64,000 nt of DNA from the NCBI RefSeq assembly GCF_012489685.1, contig NC_080042.1, positions 24,442,150-24,506,149 of the forward strand. Direction: 5' to 3'. Positions 22,236-33,411 of the stretch are shown here, piece by piece. The stretch comes from Lotus japonicus. Its lineage: Eukaryota > Streptophyta > Magnoliopsida > Fabales > Fabaceae. A program made the translations under genes and the position numbers. Every line of letters begins with the position of its first letter. Within the stretch, counting starts at the first letter, position 1. Under the pieces are notes generated by a model. It was not told where the DNA came from. It saw nothing but the letters and a program-made list of their open reading frames with translations, and did not search any database.

Positions 22236-22470
22236 GTGACGCGTTCCCGTTCGCCACAAGTGAAGCATTTTCACTATGGATGGACCATTCCCGTTATCCA
22301 TCCTGGATGAAATCCATCCTGGATGAACCATTCCCGTTATTCATCCTTGGTGAACCATTCCCGTTATTCACCGAATGATGAACCATTCCCGTTATTCATC
22401 ATTAATGCAAGGTGAACCATTCCCGTTATTCACCATGATATGCACAGGTGAACCATTCCCGTTATTCACC
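22236..22470. repeat. Hairpin tandem array in B 3' LTR
   Basis: Six units share the core CCATTCCCGTTA between complementary arms: GGATGGA/TCCATCC, GGATGAA/TTCATCC, GGTGAA/TTCACC (three times) and AATGATGAA/TTCATCATT. A related GCG-TTCCCGTT-CGC palindrome precedes them at about 22240. The arms change between units in complementary pairs. Confidence 0.9.
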
Positions 22471-22565
22471 CGATTGAATGCAACGTGGTTAGCCAAACAA
22501 CGAATCGCCCTTACCACGAAAGTGTCTAGCTCACAACCCAATCTCAACCAAACCCAATGAGTTAG

Positions 22566-22668
22566 TGTCGGTCAATACAACACAACTCGGAGTAAGTGTC
22601 GGTCAATACAACACCGCTCCAACAACAAGAGAACCCAAGGGATTAATGTCGGTCAATACAACACAACC
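22566..22668. repeat. Three-copy GTCGGTCAATACAACACAAC repeat (B 3' LTR)
   Basis: Three copies with short variable spacers (one ends in CACCGC instead of CACAAC), next to the hairpin array. Duplicated at 31173-31275 in the other LTR and expanded in the solo LTR at 12305-12575. Confidence 0.85.
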
Positions 22669-24106
22669 CCATCAACAAGAGTACGTAAAGTACTCGGTGA
22701 CTTTCAGTCATCACCATAGCTCACCTTGGTGGCTTTCCCCAATTCCAATAACTCACAACAAAGGTCGACTTTTCCCCGTCTTTCGTAAATATTTTCCCCT
22801 TCAATTTTCCTATACTTAAACGTTAATAAAAAAATGATTTCAGTTCAGATTAGTCAGGTTATGAGTTTATTTCTCAAAATCTAGGTTTCCCAAGTCTTTA
22901 GTTTTTCAAAGCTCTATCATTCTAAGTTTTCAAAGATCAACCACCCAAAATACATTTCCCGGGGAAAGTCTAAGAATTCCAACATATGGCTAAGTCTCAA
23001 ACCCCACATTTGGACTTGCCTAGGGTTGTTCATCCAACCCGAAATATCAAAGATCACCAGATCAATGAATCTCCACTCCGAAGTCGCGTCAAAACGCACA
23101 ATCCAACAAAGCACAACATCACAACATCAGTTCATCAACATAATCAACATCAAAGTAAAGCATAAGTCGAATTGATCGACGCCTATCATGCATTCATAGC
23201 TAATATATATGTAAGTTGCCCTAACCTCGAGCTGTTCCAGCTTCGAAATCAAGGTTGTCCTCAAACAGTTGCTCTGAATATTCCAAAGTTCCTTCAACTG
23301 AACCTCGGAGAAAAACAAAGCAGAATTCAAACAAAATCGATTAGTTCGATCGTAAAACAATACATAAACGATAGACAAAGCATCAAAGCTTCAGAATACG
23401 ACAAACGGGTACGAAAGGACAAGTTTTCGAAAACGAAAAACTCCCCTCCCCTTAGGAAAACCCACGGCCATAAGGAGAAAAGGGCTTCGGCTCTTTTTCT
23501 TCGATCAAATCAGTTTACAAGGTAGTTTTAGGGTAAAACTAAGGCAAAGAAACTGTCAGAACAATTTTCGGACAATCGGGCCGAAATACGACTACGCAGG
23601 GGCATTTTGGTCCAAAATAAAGGCTCAAAACTTCAAAGTCATCAGTTCTGAAAACAAATTTGACAGCAACGATCCTCATGACATCCGTGACAACAAATCC
23701 TAAAGGCACGAAGTCAGATTAAGTCTTTACGACAATAAAGTTTCGAAATGTGAGACAAAAAGAGTTTTGAGTCAATTTTTCAGATCCTGGACAAATGAAT
23801 CGAAATCAGAGTTTACTGACAGAGGTTTTAGACTCAGGGAAACATAAGGAACATAACCCAAGCGAGAAATCAGAGAAATCGGACAATTTTAGAAAAAGCT
23901 CAAAACTTAGAGCACAGAAACGGCTTCAGAAACGCAACAGAAACAACAATCAGAGGCAGGATTCATGATAGTTACCTCGATACCTATAAGTAGGGACGAA
24001 CTGCACGAAGATTGGTCAAGGTTTCGCGAAATCTCCTTCTCCCCCCAAGCTCTCCACAATCTCGGCCAAAATGGTGAAAATGAAGAGGATATTAGCTTTT
24101 TCGCCT

Positions 24107-24113
24107 ATTTATA
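24107..24113 (-). promoter_or_regulatory. TATA box of element B LTR (3' copy)
   Basis: On the minus strand CGCCTATAAATAGGCG, a canonical TATAAAT within a short palindrome, about 130 bases upstream of the first donor-like site. The functional copy in the 5' LTR is at 32714-32720. Confidence 0.7.
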
Positions 24114-24804
24114 GGCGGGCGAAATCGCGGGAAAATGAAAATTTCGCGATTCCGATTTTTGCAGCACGATCACCAAGGAATTCTAAGAGAGATTCTGGCG
24201 TCATAAATCCAGAACTCAAAACAAATATCTAGGATTTGGGAAAAACGATATCGAAAAACTCAAAAGCGGTGTCGGTTAATCTGCCCCGAAAAACTACTTT
24301 TTGCTGTGATGCTCAAACGACAAAACTTCCAACAGAAGAAAGATTGGAAATGTCGAAACAAGTCTGGCAACGCGGACGGAATCTTCGTTAGAAGTCCCGA
24401 ATAGAAAAAGTCTTCATCCATTGCTCGAAAATAGGGTTTCGAAGCAAAGAAATTAGCGTCGGCGGACATCCGAAAAGTGAAACCTATCGTGCGTACAGTC
24501 CAGAGTTCCGAAATGAAACGCTGATCGATGGAAAAATAAAGAGAATCTTTAAATTTTCCGAGAGTTCGAAATCTCACTCAAAACGTTGCTTTAAGAGCGA
24601 AATAGCCTATTCTGGACACGCTCGCCATAAGGCAGGTGTGCAGACGACTCGCACTAACTCCGAAAACAACTACGCAACATTCCTCAAGCAATACCTGAAC
24701 TTTCTTCTTCATTAATCTTCCTCAAATATCAACCTCCTGTCACGCTTACACTGATTCTACGCGTGAGTCGGAAACTAGCTTGTTCTGAAAATCCAGGTCT
24801 TACA

Positions 24805-24826
24805 ATACTCCCCTCCAAAAAGAAAG
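24805..24826 (-). promoter_or_regulatory. Polypurine tract of element B
   Basis: Minus strand reads TTTTTGGAGGGGAGTAT directly before the LTR start TGTAAG, the plus-strand priming site. Element A has TTTTTGGAGGGTAGTAA in the same place. Confidence 0.85.
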
Positions 24827-24841
24827 TTTCGTCCTCGAAAC

Positions 24842-27800
24842 TCAGAGTTCAGCAAAAAGTCCGGGGTACAATTCCTTAATCTTATCTTCCAATTCCCATG
24901 TAGCATCTCCCGTATCCTTGTTCCATATCACTTTTACCAACGAAATCTGCTTTCCCCTCAGCTGTTTCACTCTCCTATCCCCAATACTCACTGGCGGTGC
25001 CTCAAAGGTCAAATCATCCTTCAGTTCAACGTTGTCTGGCACGATCACATGAGTCGGGTCTGGAATGTACTTCCTCAACTGCGACACATGAAATACATCA
25101 TGAATGTTGGAAAGAAATGGTGGTAGTGCAATCTGATATGCAACTGGTCCAACACGTCGAGTGATTTGATAAGGCCCAATAAACTTTGGCGCAAGCTTCC
25201 TTGACTTAATAGCTCGTCCAACCCCCGTAGTCTGAGTAACTCGTAGAAACACATGGTCACCTTCCTCAAACTCTAGGGTTCTACGTCTCTGATCAGCATA
25301 GCTCTTCTGTCTGCTCTGTGAAGCTCTCATCTGTTCTCTGATCTGCTTAACCTTCTCAGTCGTCTGTTGCAGCATTTCTGGCCCAATCAACAAACTCTCC
25401 CCATCTTGATACCAACACAAAGGTGTCCTACACTTCCGACCATACAAAGCTTCATACGGTGCCATCCCAATGCTCGCATGGAAACTATTGTTGTAGGTGA
25501 ATTCAACCAATGGCAGAAGATCATCCCAGCTTCCTCTGTTATCTAGCACACAAGCTCGTAGTAGATCCTCTAGCGACTGAATAGTTCTCTCTGTTTGCCC
25601 GTCCGTTGGTGGATGATACGCCGAACTCAACCTCAGCTTGGTTCCTAACGCATCATGAAGAGCTCCCCAAAAGTGCGAAGTAAACTTTGGATCCCGATCA
25701 GACACAATACTTGTCGGAACTCCATGTAGTCTCACAATCTCCGCCACATAGATCTCAGCCAACTTCTCCACATTGTAGGTAGTTCTCACTGGTAGAAAAT
25801 GCGCTGACTTGGTCAAACGATCCACAATCACCCAAATCGAATCGTGTCTCTTCTGTGTTCTTGGCAAAGCCACCACAAAATCCATGGATATACTATCCCA
25901 TTTCCATTCTGGCACGTCTAAACTCTGTAGCATACCAGCAGGTCTTTGATGCTCTACCTTTGCCTTCTGACAAGTCAAACATGCAGCTACATACTCGGCC
26001 ACTTGTTTCTTCATTCCTGGCCACCAGAAATTCAGCTTCAAATCTTGATACATCTTGGTCATTCCCGGATGAATACTCCATTTGCTCTTGTGCCCTTCAT
26101 CCATGATCAGCCTTCTCAATTCTGGATTATTGGGTACACACACTCTGTCCTTGCACCTTAAGATATCGTCAGTTCCGATCTTGAATTCCGGGTCTTTCCC
26201 TTGAATCACTAAGTTCCTCTTCTCCAGCAGAAACTCATCTTGTAGTTGTTGCTCTCTAATCTCTTCCATCAGTCCACTGGCAATTCTGATCATACCGAAC
26301 TTCAACTTTCCCTCAGACGGTGTCACACCTAAACTCATATCTCGAAATTGTTCCAGTAACTCCAACTCTTTAACCATCATTGACGAGACATGCATCTTTC
26401 TGCTCAAAGCATCAGCAACTACATTCGCCTTCCCAGGGTGATATTGCAACGTAAACTCATAGTCTTTGATGAACTCCATCCATCTTCGTTGCCTCATGTT
26501 CAACTCCTTCTGATCAAACAAGTATTTAAGACTCTTGTGATCGCTAAATATCGTGAAAGTACAACCATAGAGGTAATGTCTCCAGATCTTCAGCGCAAAC
26601 ACAATGGCAGCTAACTCCAAATCATGAGTCGGATAGTTCCTCTCATGCGTCTTCAACTGTCTCGAAGCATACGCCACCACTTTTCGATGTTGCATCAGCA
26701 CACATCCCAAGCCTTGATACGAAGCATCACAATAAACTTCATAAGGTTCTTCTGGTTGCGGCAAAATAAGCACAGGTGACGTCGTCAAACGTTCCTTCAG
26801 AGTCTGAAAACTTGATTCACACGCCTCAGTCCATGCAAAAGGTTGATCCTTCCTCGTTAGTTGAGTCAAAGGTCCAACGATCTTGGCAAATCCCTCAATG
26901 AAGCGTCTATAGTATCCAGCCAAACCCACAAAACTTCTGATTTCTGTCACTGTCTTCGGTTGCTCCCAAGCCAAAACAGTCTCCACTTTCGCCGGATCCA
27001 CAGCTATGCCTTCCTTTGAGATAACGTGGCCTAAGAAATTAACTTTCTCCAGCCAAAATTCACACTTAGAAGGGTTCGCATACAGCTTCTTCTCTCTCAA
27101 CACTTGTAGAACTTGGCGCAAATGTCCTTCATGTTCCGTTGCATCCTTCGAGTATATCAGTATATCATCAATAAACACCACCACAAACCGATCTAAGAAT
27201 TCATGGAAGATGCGGTTCATGTAATCCATGAAGACAGCAGGTGCATTTGTCACTCCAAACGGCATCACTAGGTACTCGTAGTGTCCGTAGCGTGTTCTGA
27301 ATGCAGTCTTCGGTATATCCTCAGTCTTCACTCTGATCTGATGATAGCCTGATTTCAAATCTATCTTCGAAAATACAGCAGCCCCTCGTAATTGATCCAT
27401 CAAATCATCTATCCTCGGCAACGGGTATCTATTCTTGATCGTCGCCTTATTCAGTTGTCGATAATCCACACATAATCTCGACCTTCCGTCTTTCTTCTTA
27501 ACTAACAACACTGGCGCTCCCCACGGTGAAACACTTGGTCGAATGAATCCTTTTGCCGAAAGATCCTCCAACTGAGATTTCAACTCCGCTAACTCCGCAG
27601 GTGCCATACGGTAAGGTGCGATCGAAATCGGTCCGGTTCCGGGTACAATGTCGATCACAAACTCCACATCGCGTACAGGCGGCAGTCCAGGTACATCTCC
27701 AGGAAAAACATCCGCAAAATCTCGAACCACCGGAATACCTTGAATATCCGATTCCTTCTTCCCCTCCAGACTTAGCAATGAAAAGTACTTCTGAGTGCCC

Positions 27801-29260
27801 TCGCTCAACGACGCACTAATGTGGTTAATAGAAAGGTACTCGAAAAGATCCGAGTCTGGGAACACCACTTTCTTTCGACTACAGTCCAAAAGACAATGGT
27901 AGTGGGATAACCAATCCATCCCTAGGATTACATCTAGGTTTTTAAGGGGTAGACATACTAGGTTGGCATGAAAAGTTCTATCTTTATATACTACTGAACA
28001 GTGCATGCATGCGGCATTAGCAATTAGAGTCCTAGCAGGTGTAGTTACCATAAGATCAAAACTCAAAGTAGTAATAGGCAGATGCAGTCTTGATACGCAA
28101 TCCTTAGAGACAAATGAATGAGTTGCACCAGAATCAAAGAGTACAGTTAGAAGATTACCGTCAATTTCACATTCTCCTCTGATCAAACCATCAGCTCCTT
28201 CAGCCTCTTCTCCATCCATGGTATACACTCTTCCCTTCGCCACTGGGCGCTTCCCACTAACAGCATTCACAGCCGGTTCAACCTTCGGTGCCTTGCATTC
28301 CGTAGCCAGATGCCCAGATTTGTTGCAATTGTAGCATCTTGGTGGCCTCGTGCAATTGTTTGCATAGTGTCCCGTTCCTCCACACCGGAAACAAGTCACT
28401 TCACGATTTGGGATACGGCTTCCCGACCCTCCAGAAGTAGCAGCAGCCATCGGCTTGTAAGATCCCGGGGTAAACCCTCTCCCCGCAGGTCGTTGATATG
28501 GCTTCCTCGCCTGAAACCTCCCTTTTCCCTGAAAACTCTGTGGTGTCGACCTCGCCGGTCCTCCTGTTCCAGCCCTGTTGTATCTCCGATTCTTCATCAA
28601 TTCCACCTCAGTTGCCTTCTCAACCAATGCCTGGAATCTCATGATCCCCAATGGTCTCACCGAATCTTCAATATCAGGCCTCAATCCCCTCACAAATCTC
28701 TTGCACATGTAGGGTTCATCAACTTGATCACGGAAAAACCGAAAGTACTTTGCCAGAGACTCTAACTTGGCAGCATACTCCGGAATGGTCATGCTTCCTT
28801 GTTTCAGAGTCAGAAACTGTGATTCACGCTCGTCACGAGCACTGTCTGGGAAATACTTCTCGAGAAAAGCAGTTCGAAAAGAATTCCAGTTCACCTCCAC
28901 ATGATTTGCCTCCATCATTCCTCTGGCGCCTCTCCACCAGTATTCAGCATCTCCCAACAACAGATAGGTTGCCAGCCCCACCTTGGCTCCCTCAGCAGTC
29001 TGTAACACTCCAAAGATCTTCTCAATCTCCTCTATCCAGAGTTCCGCTTTGTCCGGGTCAGTACCTCCCGAAAACTTAGGCGGATCCTGTCTCCTGAAGT
29101 CATTCAACCCTCTATTCTGGTCCAGGGTCGCCTCCCTCTGACGCTGGTGTTGATCACGCGCTTCCTCCGCAGCACGTCTCAAAGCATTGTCATTCGCTTG
29201 GTTAGTCATTGCCTGGGCCATAGTGGCCATCATCTCTGCTAGCTGATTCGTGTTCACCAT
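24842..29260 (-). CDS. gag-pol: Gag-pol polyprotein of Tekay-type chromovirus B, 1472 residues
   Basis: Single intact frame encoding all structural and enzymatic parts. Gag occupies about 1-330, with zinc knuckles [14 protein letters not shown] (290-303) and [14 protein letters not shown] (309-322). Aspartic protease FDSGAT (375-380). Reverse transcriptase about 540-720 with FIDD (696-699), the usual plant variant of YxDD. RNase H has Asp 845, 907 and 950. Integrase has an HHCC finger (His 1057 and 1064, Cys 1094 and 1097) and a D1127, D1188, E1224 triad with exact DD35E spacing. The C-terminus (about 1418-1470) has [10 protein letters not shown] and [14 protein letters not shown], a chromodomain-like fold that in chromoviruses directs insertion to marked chromatin. 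The ATG at 29260 lies just after CTAACAG (29264-29270), a possible splice acceptor. Length and order are typical for the clade and no residue looks damaged. Confidence 0.97.
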   Translation of the reverse strand: MVNTNQLAEMMATMAQAMTNQANDNALRRAAEEARDQHQRQREATLDQNRGLNDFRRQDPPKFSGGTDPDKAELWIEEIEKIFGVLQTAEGAKVGLATYLLLGDAEYWWRGARGMMEANHVEVNWNSFRTAFLEKYFPDSARDERESQFLTLKQGSMTIPEYAAKLESLAKYFRFFRDQVDEPYMCKRFVRGLRPDIEDSVRPLGIMRFQALVEKATEVELMKNRRYNRAGTGGPARSTPQSFQGKGRFQARKPYQRPAGRGFTPGSYKPMAAATSGGSGSRIPNREVTCFRCGGTGHYANNCTRPPRCYNCNKSGHLATECKAPKVEPAVNAVSGKRPVAKGRVYTMDGEEAEGADGLIRGECEIDGNLLTVLFDSGATHSFVSKDCVSRLHLPITTLSFDLMVTTPARTLIANAACMHCSVVYKDRTFHANLVCLPLKNLDVILGMDWLSHYHCLLDCSRKKVVFPDSDLFEYLSINHISASLSEGTQKYFSLLSLEGKKESDIQGIPVVRDFADVFPGDVPGLPPVRDVEFVIDIVPGTGPISIAPYRMAPAELAELKSQLEDLSAKGFIRPSVSPWGAPVLLVKKKDGRSRLCVDYRQLNKATIKNRYPLPRIDDLMDQLRGAAVFSKIDLKSGYHQIRVKTEDIPKTAFRTRYGHYEYLVMPFGVTNAPAVFMDYMNRIFHEFLDRFVVVFIDDILIYSKDATEHEGHLRQVLQVLREKKLYANPSKCEFWLEKVNFLGHVISKEGIAVDPAKVETVLAWEQPKTVTEIRSFVGLAGYYRRFIEGFAKIVGPLTQLTRKDQPFAWTEACESSFQTLKERLTTSPVLILPQPEEPYEVYCDASYQGLGCVLMQHRKVVAYASRQLKTHERNYPTHDLELAAIVFALKIWRHYLYGCTFTIFSDHKSLKYLFDQKELNMRQRRWMEFIKDYEFTLQYHPGKANVVADALSRKMHVSSMMVKELELLEQFRDMSLGVTPSEGKLKFGMIRIASGLMEEIREQQLQDEFLLEKRNLVIQGKDPEFKIGTDDILRCKDRVCVPNNPELRRLIMDEGHKSKWSIHPGMTKMYQDLKLNFWWPGMKKQVAEYVAACLTCQKAKVEHQRPAGMLQSLDVPEWKWDSISMDFVVALPRTQKRHDSIWVIVDRLTKSAHFLPVRTTYNVEKLAEIYVAEIVRLHGVPTSIVSDRDPKFTSHFWGALHDALGTKLRLSSAYHPPTDGQTERTIQSLEDLLRACVLDNRGSWDDLLPLVEFTYNNSFHASIGMAPYEALYGRKCRTPLCWYQDGESLLIGPEMLQQTTEKVKQIREQMRASQSRQKSYADQRRRTLEFEEGDHVFLRVTQTTGVGRAIKSRKLAPKFIGPYQITRRVGPVAYQIALPPFLSNIHDVFHVSQLRKYIPDPTHVIVPDNVELKDDLTFEAPPVSIGDRRVKQLRGKQISLVKVIWNKDTGDATWELEDKIKELYPGLFAEL

Positions 29261-29452
29261 CGTCTGTTAGCCCCAAGAAAACTGTTAGTCCTAATCGTAG
29301 AATAGCACCAAACTATTACATATGGTTAAACAACCATGCAATCAATTAGAACGAAAAATCGTCCTGCAGACAATCAATTTTCACTCTTTGCAGAGTCACA
29401 CAACCTAGCACAGAAGACCTATTCCCCAAAGACTCCCAAAAGACTCGACTAA

Positions 29453-29464
29453 GCTCTGATACCA
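29453..29464 (-). promoter_or_regulatory. Primer binding site of element B
   Basis: TGGTATCAGAGC on the minus strand, three bases (TTG) after the 5' LTR end at 29468. Complementary to initiator tRNA-Met. Confidence 0.95.
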
Positions 29465-29934
29465 CAATGTAACACCCCGACTTCCAGGTGTCACTTTAGT
29501 AACCAAAAATAAACTTTACGCGGAAAACAGGTAAATTTTTTTCGTTTCTTTCCTTTAAATCAAAGCGATAAAGAAGTAGAGACAACACCCAACAACTAAA
29601 CTAACCGATATACAAATATATATACATCTGTACAGCCTCGGCTGCACTCCATGTCACGCGAAGCCGCAGTGACTCCAAAGTAGTACGCCCGCAGGCAAAT
29701 ATACAAACCAGAACTGTGAGTAAAAGTATCAAAATACAGTTATCCAAGAGAAAGTCGGCACTCAAAAATGGCCTGAAAGGAAGACCCCTATACTCCGACA
29801 GACTCTCTGTGATCCTCCTCAAAAGAACCACATAAAAAGCCACACATCGGAACCTACCCTGTCCCAACAAGAAACTGACGATCAGAGCTCTACACAAAAA
29901 TGTCGCTAATCCTAACCTACCCTCCCAGCTCAGC

Positions 29935-30636
29935 TCACCAATCATCCTCCTCCTCATCGCTGCTCGGCGAGTAGCTCTCCCCACTGCTCTCGGAGTCAGA
30001 GTCGGAATCCACCGTAATCATCTCGGTGTCCAAGTCCATAACCTCCCTCCTCACTGTCCTGCGCACCGCCCTAGTCGAGCCGGTCTCCACATCCACCTCT
30101 CCTGTGAGAACATCCTCCTCCTCCACCCTCATCAAGGGGTCCACACGGTAGCCGTGCGGTGAAGAGAAAGATAAGAGACGTGAGACAGATGGGACAACAG
30201 ACTCCCTCCTCGGCTGTACGAGCCTAGAGGACGACGCCACGTCGGTAGAAGCGATGGCAGTAGCCGGAGGTGGCACAACAGGTGTAGAAGCAGCAGCAGG
30301 CTCGATCTCCTCTGGGTCCTCCTCTACAGTAGGTGAAGTCGGAGGTGGTGCAGGTGGTGCATGTCCAGTGCCTGGTCCACAATGAACTGAGGGCGGCAAG
30401 TCAAAACTCAGCTCCATACGCCGTAGCACTCCGCTCGTCAGGCGTCCTCGCTCATCCGTCCGGTCCTCCATGACCCTTCCCCTATACGTCGCCCGGTGAC
30501 CAGCCACATCGATCACCCAAGCGGTGGGGGCATCCCTATCCAGCAACTCATATCTGATCCCCCCCGAGGGAGAGACCGTCGAGAACCAGTCGGCCATCGA
30601 CATCTGGCAGCAGGCCGACCGCCCAAAGACAAACAT
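29935..30636 (-). CDS. LTR-encoded ORF, 233 codons, unknown function (B 5' LTR copy)
   Basis: Same protein as the copy at 21328-22029; the one nucleotide difference between the LTRs (30325) falls in a Val codon and is silent (GTT against GTA on the coding strand). In this position it lies downstream of the element's own promoter and upstream of the PBS. A transcript starting at the TATA box would therefore contain it ahead of gag, provided the roughly 2 kb of leader is spliced or initiation occurs internally. Confidence 0.6.
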   Translation of the reverse strand: MFVFGRSACCQMSMADWFSTVSPSGGIRYELLDRDAPTAWVIDVAGHRATYRGRVMEDRTDERGRLTSGVLRRMELSFDLPPSVHCGPGTGHAPPAPPPTSPTVEEDPEEIEPAAASTPVVPPPATAIASTDVASSSRLVQPRRESVVPSVSRLLSFSSPHGYRVDPLMRVEEEDVLTGEVDVETGSTRAVRRTVRREVMDLDTEMITVDSDSDSESSGESYSPSSDEEEDDW

Positions 30637-30842
30637 ACAAACAAAGCCAAGGCGCTAGGGTCAACTCACAGCAATAAGTACATATACACACAACATGTGA
30701 CAGGGTATATATATAAGTTGTTATATAAGCATATAAATAATCCTAGCATGTTATGGCTCTAACATTACTTCAATAAACAAACAGCACACAGTCTCAGTCA
30801 GCATGAATGTATGCGTGAAATGCACAATATGAATCCGGATTT

Positions 30843-31077
30843 GTGACGCGTTCCCGTTCGCCACAAGTGAAGCATTTTCACTATGGATGGACCATTCCCG
30901 TTATCCATCCTGGATGAAATCCATCCTGGATGAACCATTCCCGTTATTCATCCTTGGTGAACCATTCCCGTTATTCACCGAATGATGAACCATTCCCGTT
31001 ATTCATCATTAATGCAAGGTGAACCATTCCCGTTATTCACCATGATATGCACAGGTGAACCATTCCCGTTATTCACC
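30843..31077. repeat. Hairpin tandem array in B 5' LTR
   Basis: Same six units as 22236-22470 with identical arms and spacing. Confidence 0.9.
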
Positions 31078-31172
31078 CGATTGAATGCAACGTGGTTAGC
31101 CAAACAACGAATCGCCCTTACCACGAAAGTGTCTAGCTCACAACCCAATCTCAACCAAACCCAATGAGTTAG

Positions 31173-31275
31173 TGTCGGTCAATACAACACAACTCGGAGT
31201 AAGTGTCGGTCAATACAACACCGCTCCAACAACAAGAGAACCCAAGGGATTAATGTCGGTCAATACAACACAACC
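31173..31275. repeat. Three-copy GTCGGTCAATACAACACAAC repeat (B 5' LTR)
   Basis: Same as 22566-22668. Confidence 0.85.
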
Positions 31276-33411
31276 CCATCAACAAGAGTACGTAAAGTAC
31301 TCGGTGACTTTCAGTCATCACCATAGCTCACCTTGGTGGCTTTCCCCAATTCCAATAACTCACAACAAAGGTCGACTTTTCCCCGTCTTTCGTAAATATT
31401 TTCCCCTTCAATTTTCCTATACTTAAACGTTAATAAAAAAATGATTTCAGTTCAGATTAGTCAGGTTATGAGTTTATTTCTCAAAATCTAGGTTTCCCAA
31501 GTCTTTAGTTTTTCAAAGCTCTATCATTCTAAGTTTTCAAAGATCAACCACCCAAAATACATTTCCCGGGGAAAGTCTAAGAATTCCAACATATGGCTAA
31601 GTCTCAAACCCCACATTTGGACTTGCCTAGGGTTGTTCATCCAACCCGAAATATCAAAGATCACCAGATCAATGAATCTCCACTCCGAAGTCGCGTCAAA
31701 ACGCACAATCCAACAAAGCACAACATCACAACATCAGTTCATCAACATAATCAACATCAAAGTAAAGCATAAGTCGAATTGATCGACGCCTATCATGCAT
31801 TCATAGCTAATATATATGTAAGTTGCCCTAACCTCGAGCTGTTCCAGCTTCGAAATCAAGGTTGTCCTCAAACAGTTGCTCTGAATATTCCAAAGTTCCT
31901 TCAACTGAACCTCGGAGAAAAACAAAGCAGAATTCAAACAAAATCGATTAGTTCGATCGTAAAACAATACATAAACGATAGACAAAGCATCAAAGCTTCA
32001 GAATACGACAAACGGGTACGAAAGGACAAGTTTTCGAAAACGAAAAACTCCCCTCCCCTTAGGAAAACCCACGGCCATAAGGAGAAAAGGGCTTCGGCTC
32101 TTTTTCTTCGATCAAATCAGTTTACAAGGTAGTTTTAGGGTAAAACTAAGGCAAAGAAACTGTCAGAACAATTTTCGGACAATCGGGCCGAAATACGACT
32201 ACGCAGGGGCATTTTGGTCCAAAATAAAGGCTCAAAACTTCAAAGTCATCAGTTCTGAAAACAAATTTGACAGCAACGATCCTCATGACATCCGTGACAA
32301 CAAATCCTAAAGGCACGAAGTCAGATTAAGTCTTTACGACAATAAAGTTTCGAAATGTGAGACAAAAAGAGTTTTGAGTCAATTTTTCAGATCCTGGACA
32401 AATGAATCGAAATCAGAGTTTACTGACAGAGGTTTTAGACTCAGGGAAACATAAGGAACATAACCCAAGCGAGAAATCAGAGAAATCGGACAATTTTAGA
32501 AAAAGCTCAAAACTTAGAGCACAGAAACGGCTTCAGAAACGCAACAGAAACAACAATCAGAGGCAGGATTCATGATAGTTACCTCGATACCTATAAGTAG
32601 GGACGAACTGCACGAAGATTGGTCAAGGTTTCGCGAAATCTCCTTCTCCCCCCAAGCTCTCCACAATCTCGGCCAAAATGGTGAAAATGAAGAGGATATT
32701 AGCTTTTTCGCCTATTTATAGGCGGGCGAAATCGCGGGAAAATGAAAATTTCGCGATTCCGATTTTTGCAGCACGATCACCAAGGAATTCTAAGAGAGAT
32801 TCTGGCGTCATAAATCCAGAACTCAAAACAAATATCTAGGATTTGGGAAAAACGATATCGAAAAACTCAAAAGCGGTGTCGGTTAATCTGCCCCGAAAAA
32901 CTACTTTTTGCTGTGATGCTCAAACGACAAAACTTCCAACAGAAGAAAGATTGGAAATGTCGAAACAAGTCTGGCAACGCGGACGGAATCTTCGTTAGAA
33001 GTCCCGAATAGAAAAAGTCTTCATCCATTGCTCGAAAATAGGGTTTCGAAGCAAAGAAATTAGCGTCGGCGGACATCCGAAAAGTGAAACCTATCGTGCG
33101 TACAGTCCAGAGTTCCGAAATGAAACGCTGATCGATGGAAAAATAAAGAGAATCTTTAAATTTTCCGAGAGTTCGAAATCTCACTCAAAACGTTGCTTTA
33201 AGAGCGAAATAGCCTATTCTGGACACGCTCGCCATAAGGCAGGTGTGCAGACGACTCGCACTAACTCCGAAAACAACTACGCAACATTCCTCAAGCAATA
33301 CCTGAACTTTCTTCTTCATTAATCTTCCTCAAATATCAACCTCCTGTCACGCTTACACTGATTCTACGCGTGAGTCGGAAACTAGCTTGTTCTGAAAATC
33401 CAGGTCTTACA

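Larger units (their letters stand above)
20861..24804 (-). repeat. Element B 3' LTR
   Basis: Sense (minus) start TGTAAGACCTGG at 24804, end GGGGTGTTACA at 20861. In sense order: TATAAAT (24107-24113), donor-like TCGAG|GTAAC (23974-23975), a possible 78-base exon (23226-23303) followed by CTCGAG|GTTAG, GTCGGTCAATACAACACAAC repeats (22566-22668), the hairpin array (22236-22470), then the LTR ORF with ATG at 21996 after CTGCCAG. Confidence 0.97.
20861..33411 (-). mobile_element. Element B: full-length, apparently intact Tekay-type chromovirus
   Basis: 12551 bp in minus orientation. LTRs 20861-24804 and 29468-33411 are both 3944 bp and almost identical; the only difference I found is A at 21718 against T at 30325. 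Perfect 5-bp duplication TACAC at 20856-20860 and 33412-33416, cutting element A exactly at its gag-protease boundary. Met PBS at 29453-29464, one uninterrupted gag-pol frame, and a polypurine tract at 24805-24826. Everything needed for autonomous movement seems present, and the insertion must be very recent. Confidence 0.97.
29468..33411 (-). repeat. Element B 5' LTR
   Basis: Near-perfect copy of 20861-24804 with the same internal landmarks shifted by 8607. It ends at the host duplication TACAC. As the 5' LTR it would drive transcription from the TATA box at 32714-32720. Confidence 0.97.

Noticed and set aside
28310..29079. Plus-strand frames opposite the gag of element B
   Set aside because: Antisense shadows of a strongly coding frame with all known gag motifs on the other strand.
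33370..33411. Start of element A pol at 33370
   Set aside because: These codons belong to the end of the B LTR; true A coding resumes at the TSD at 33412.
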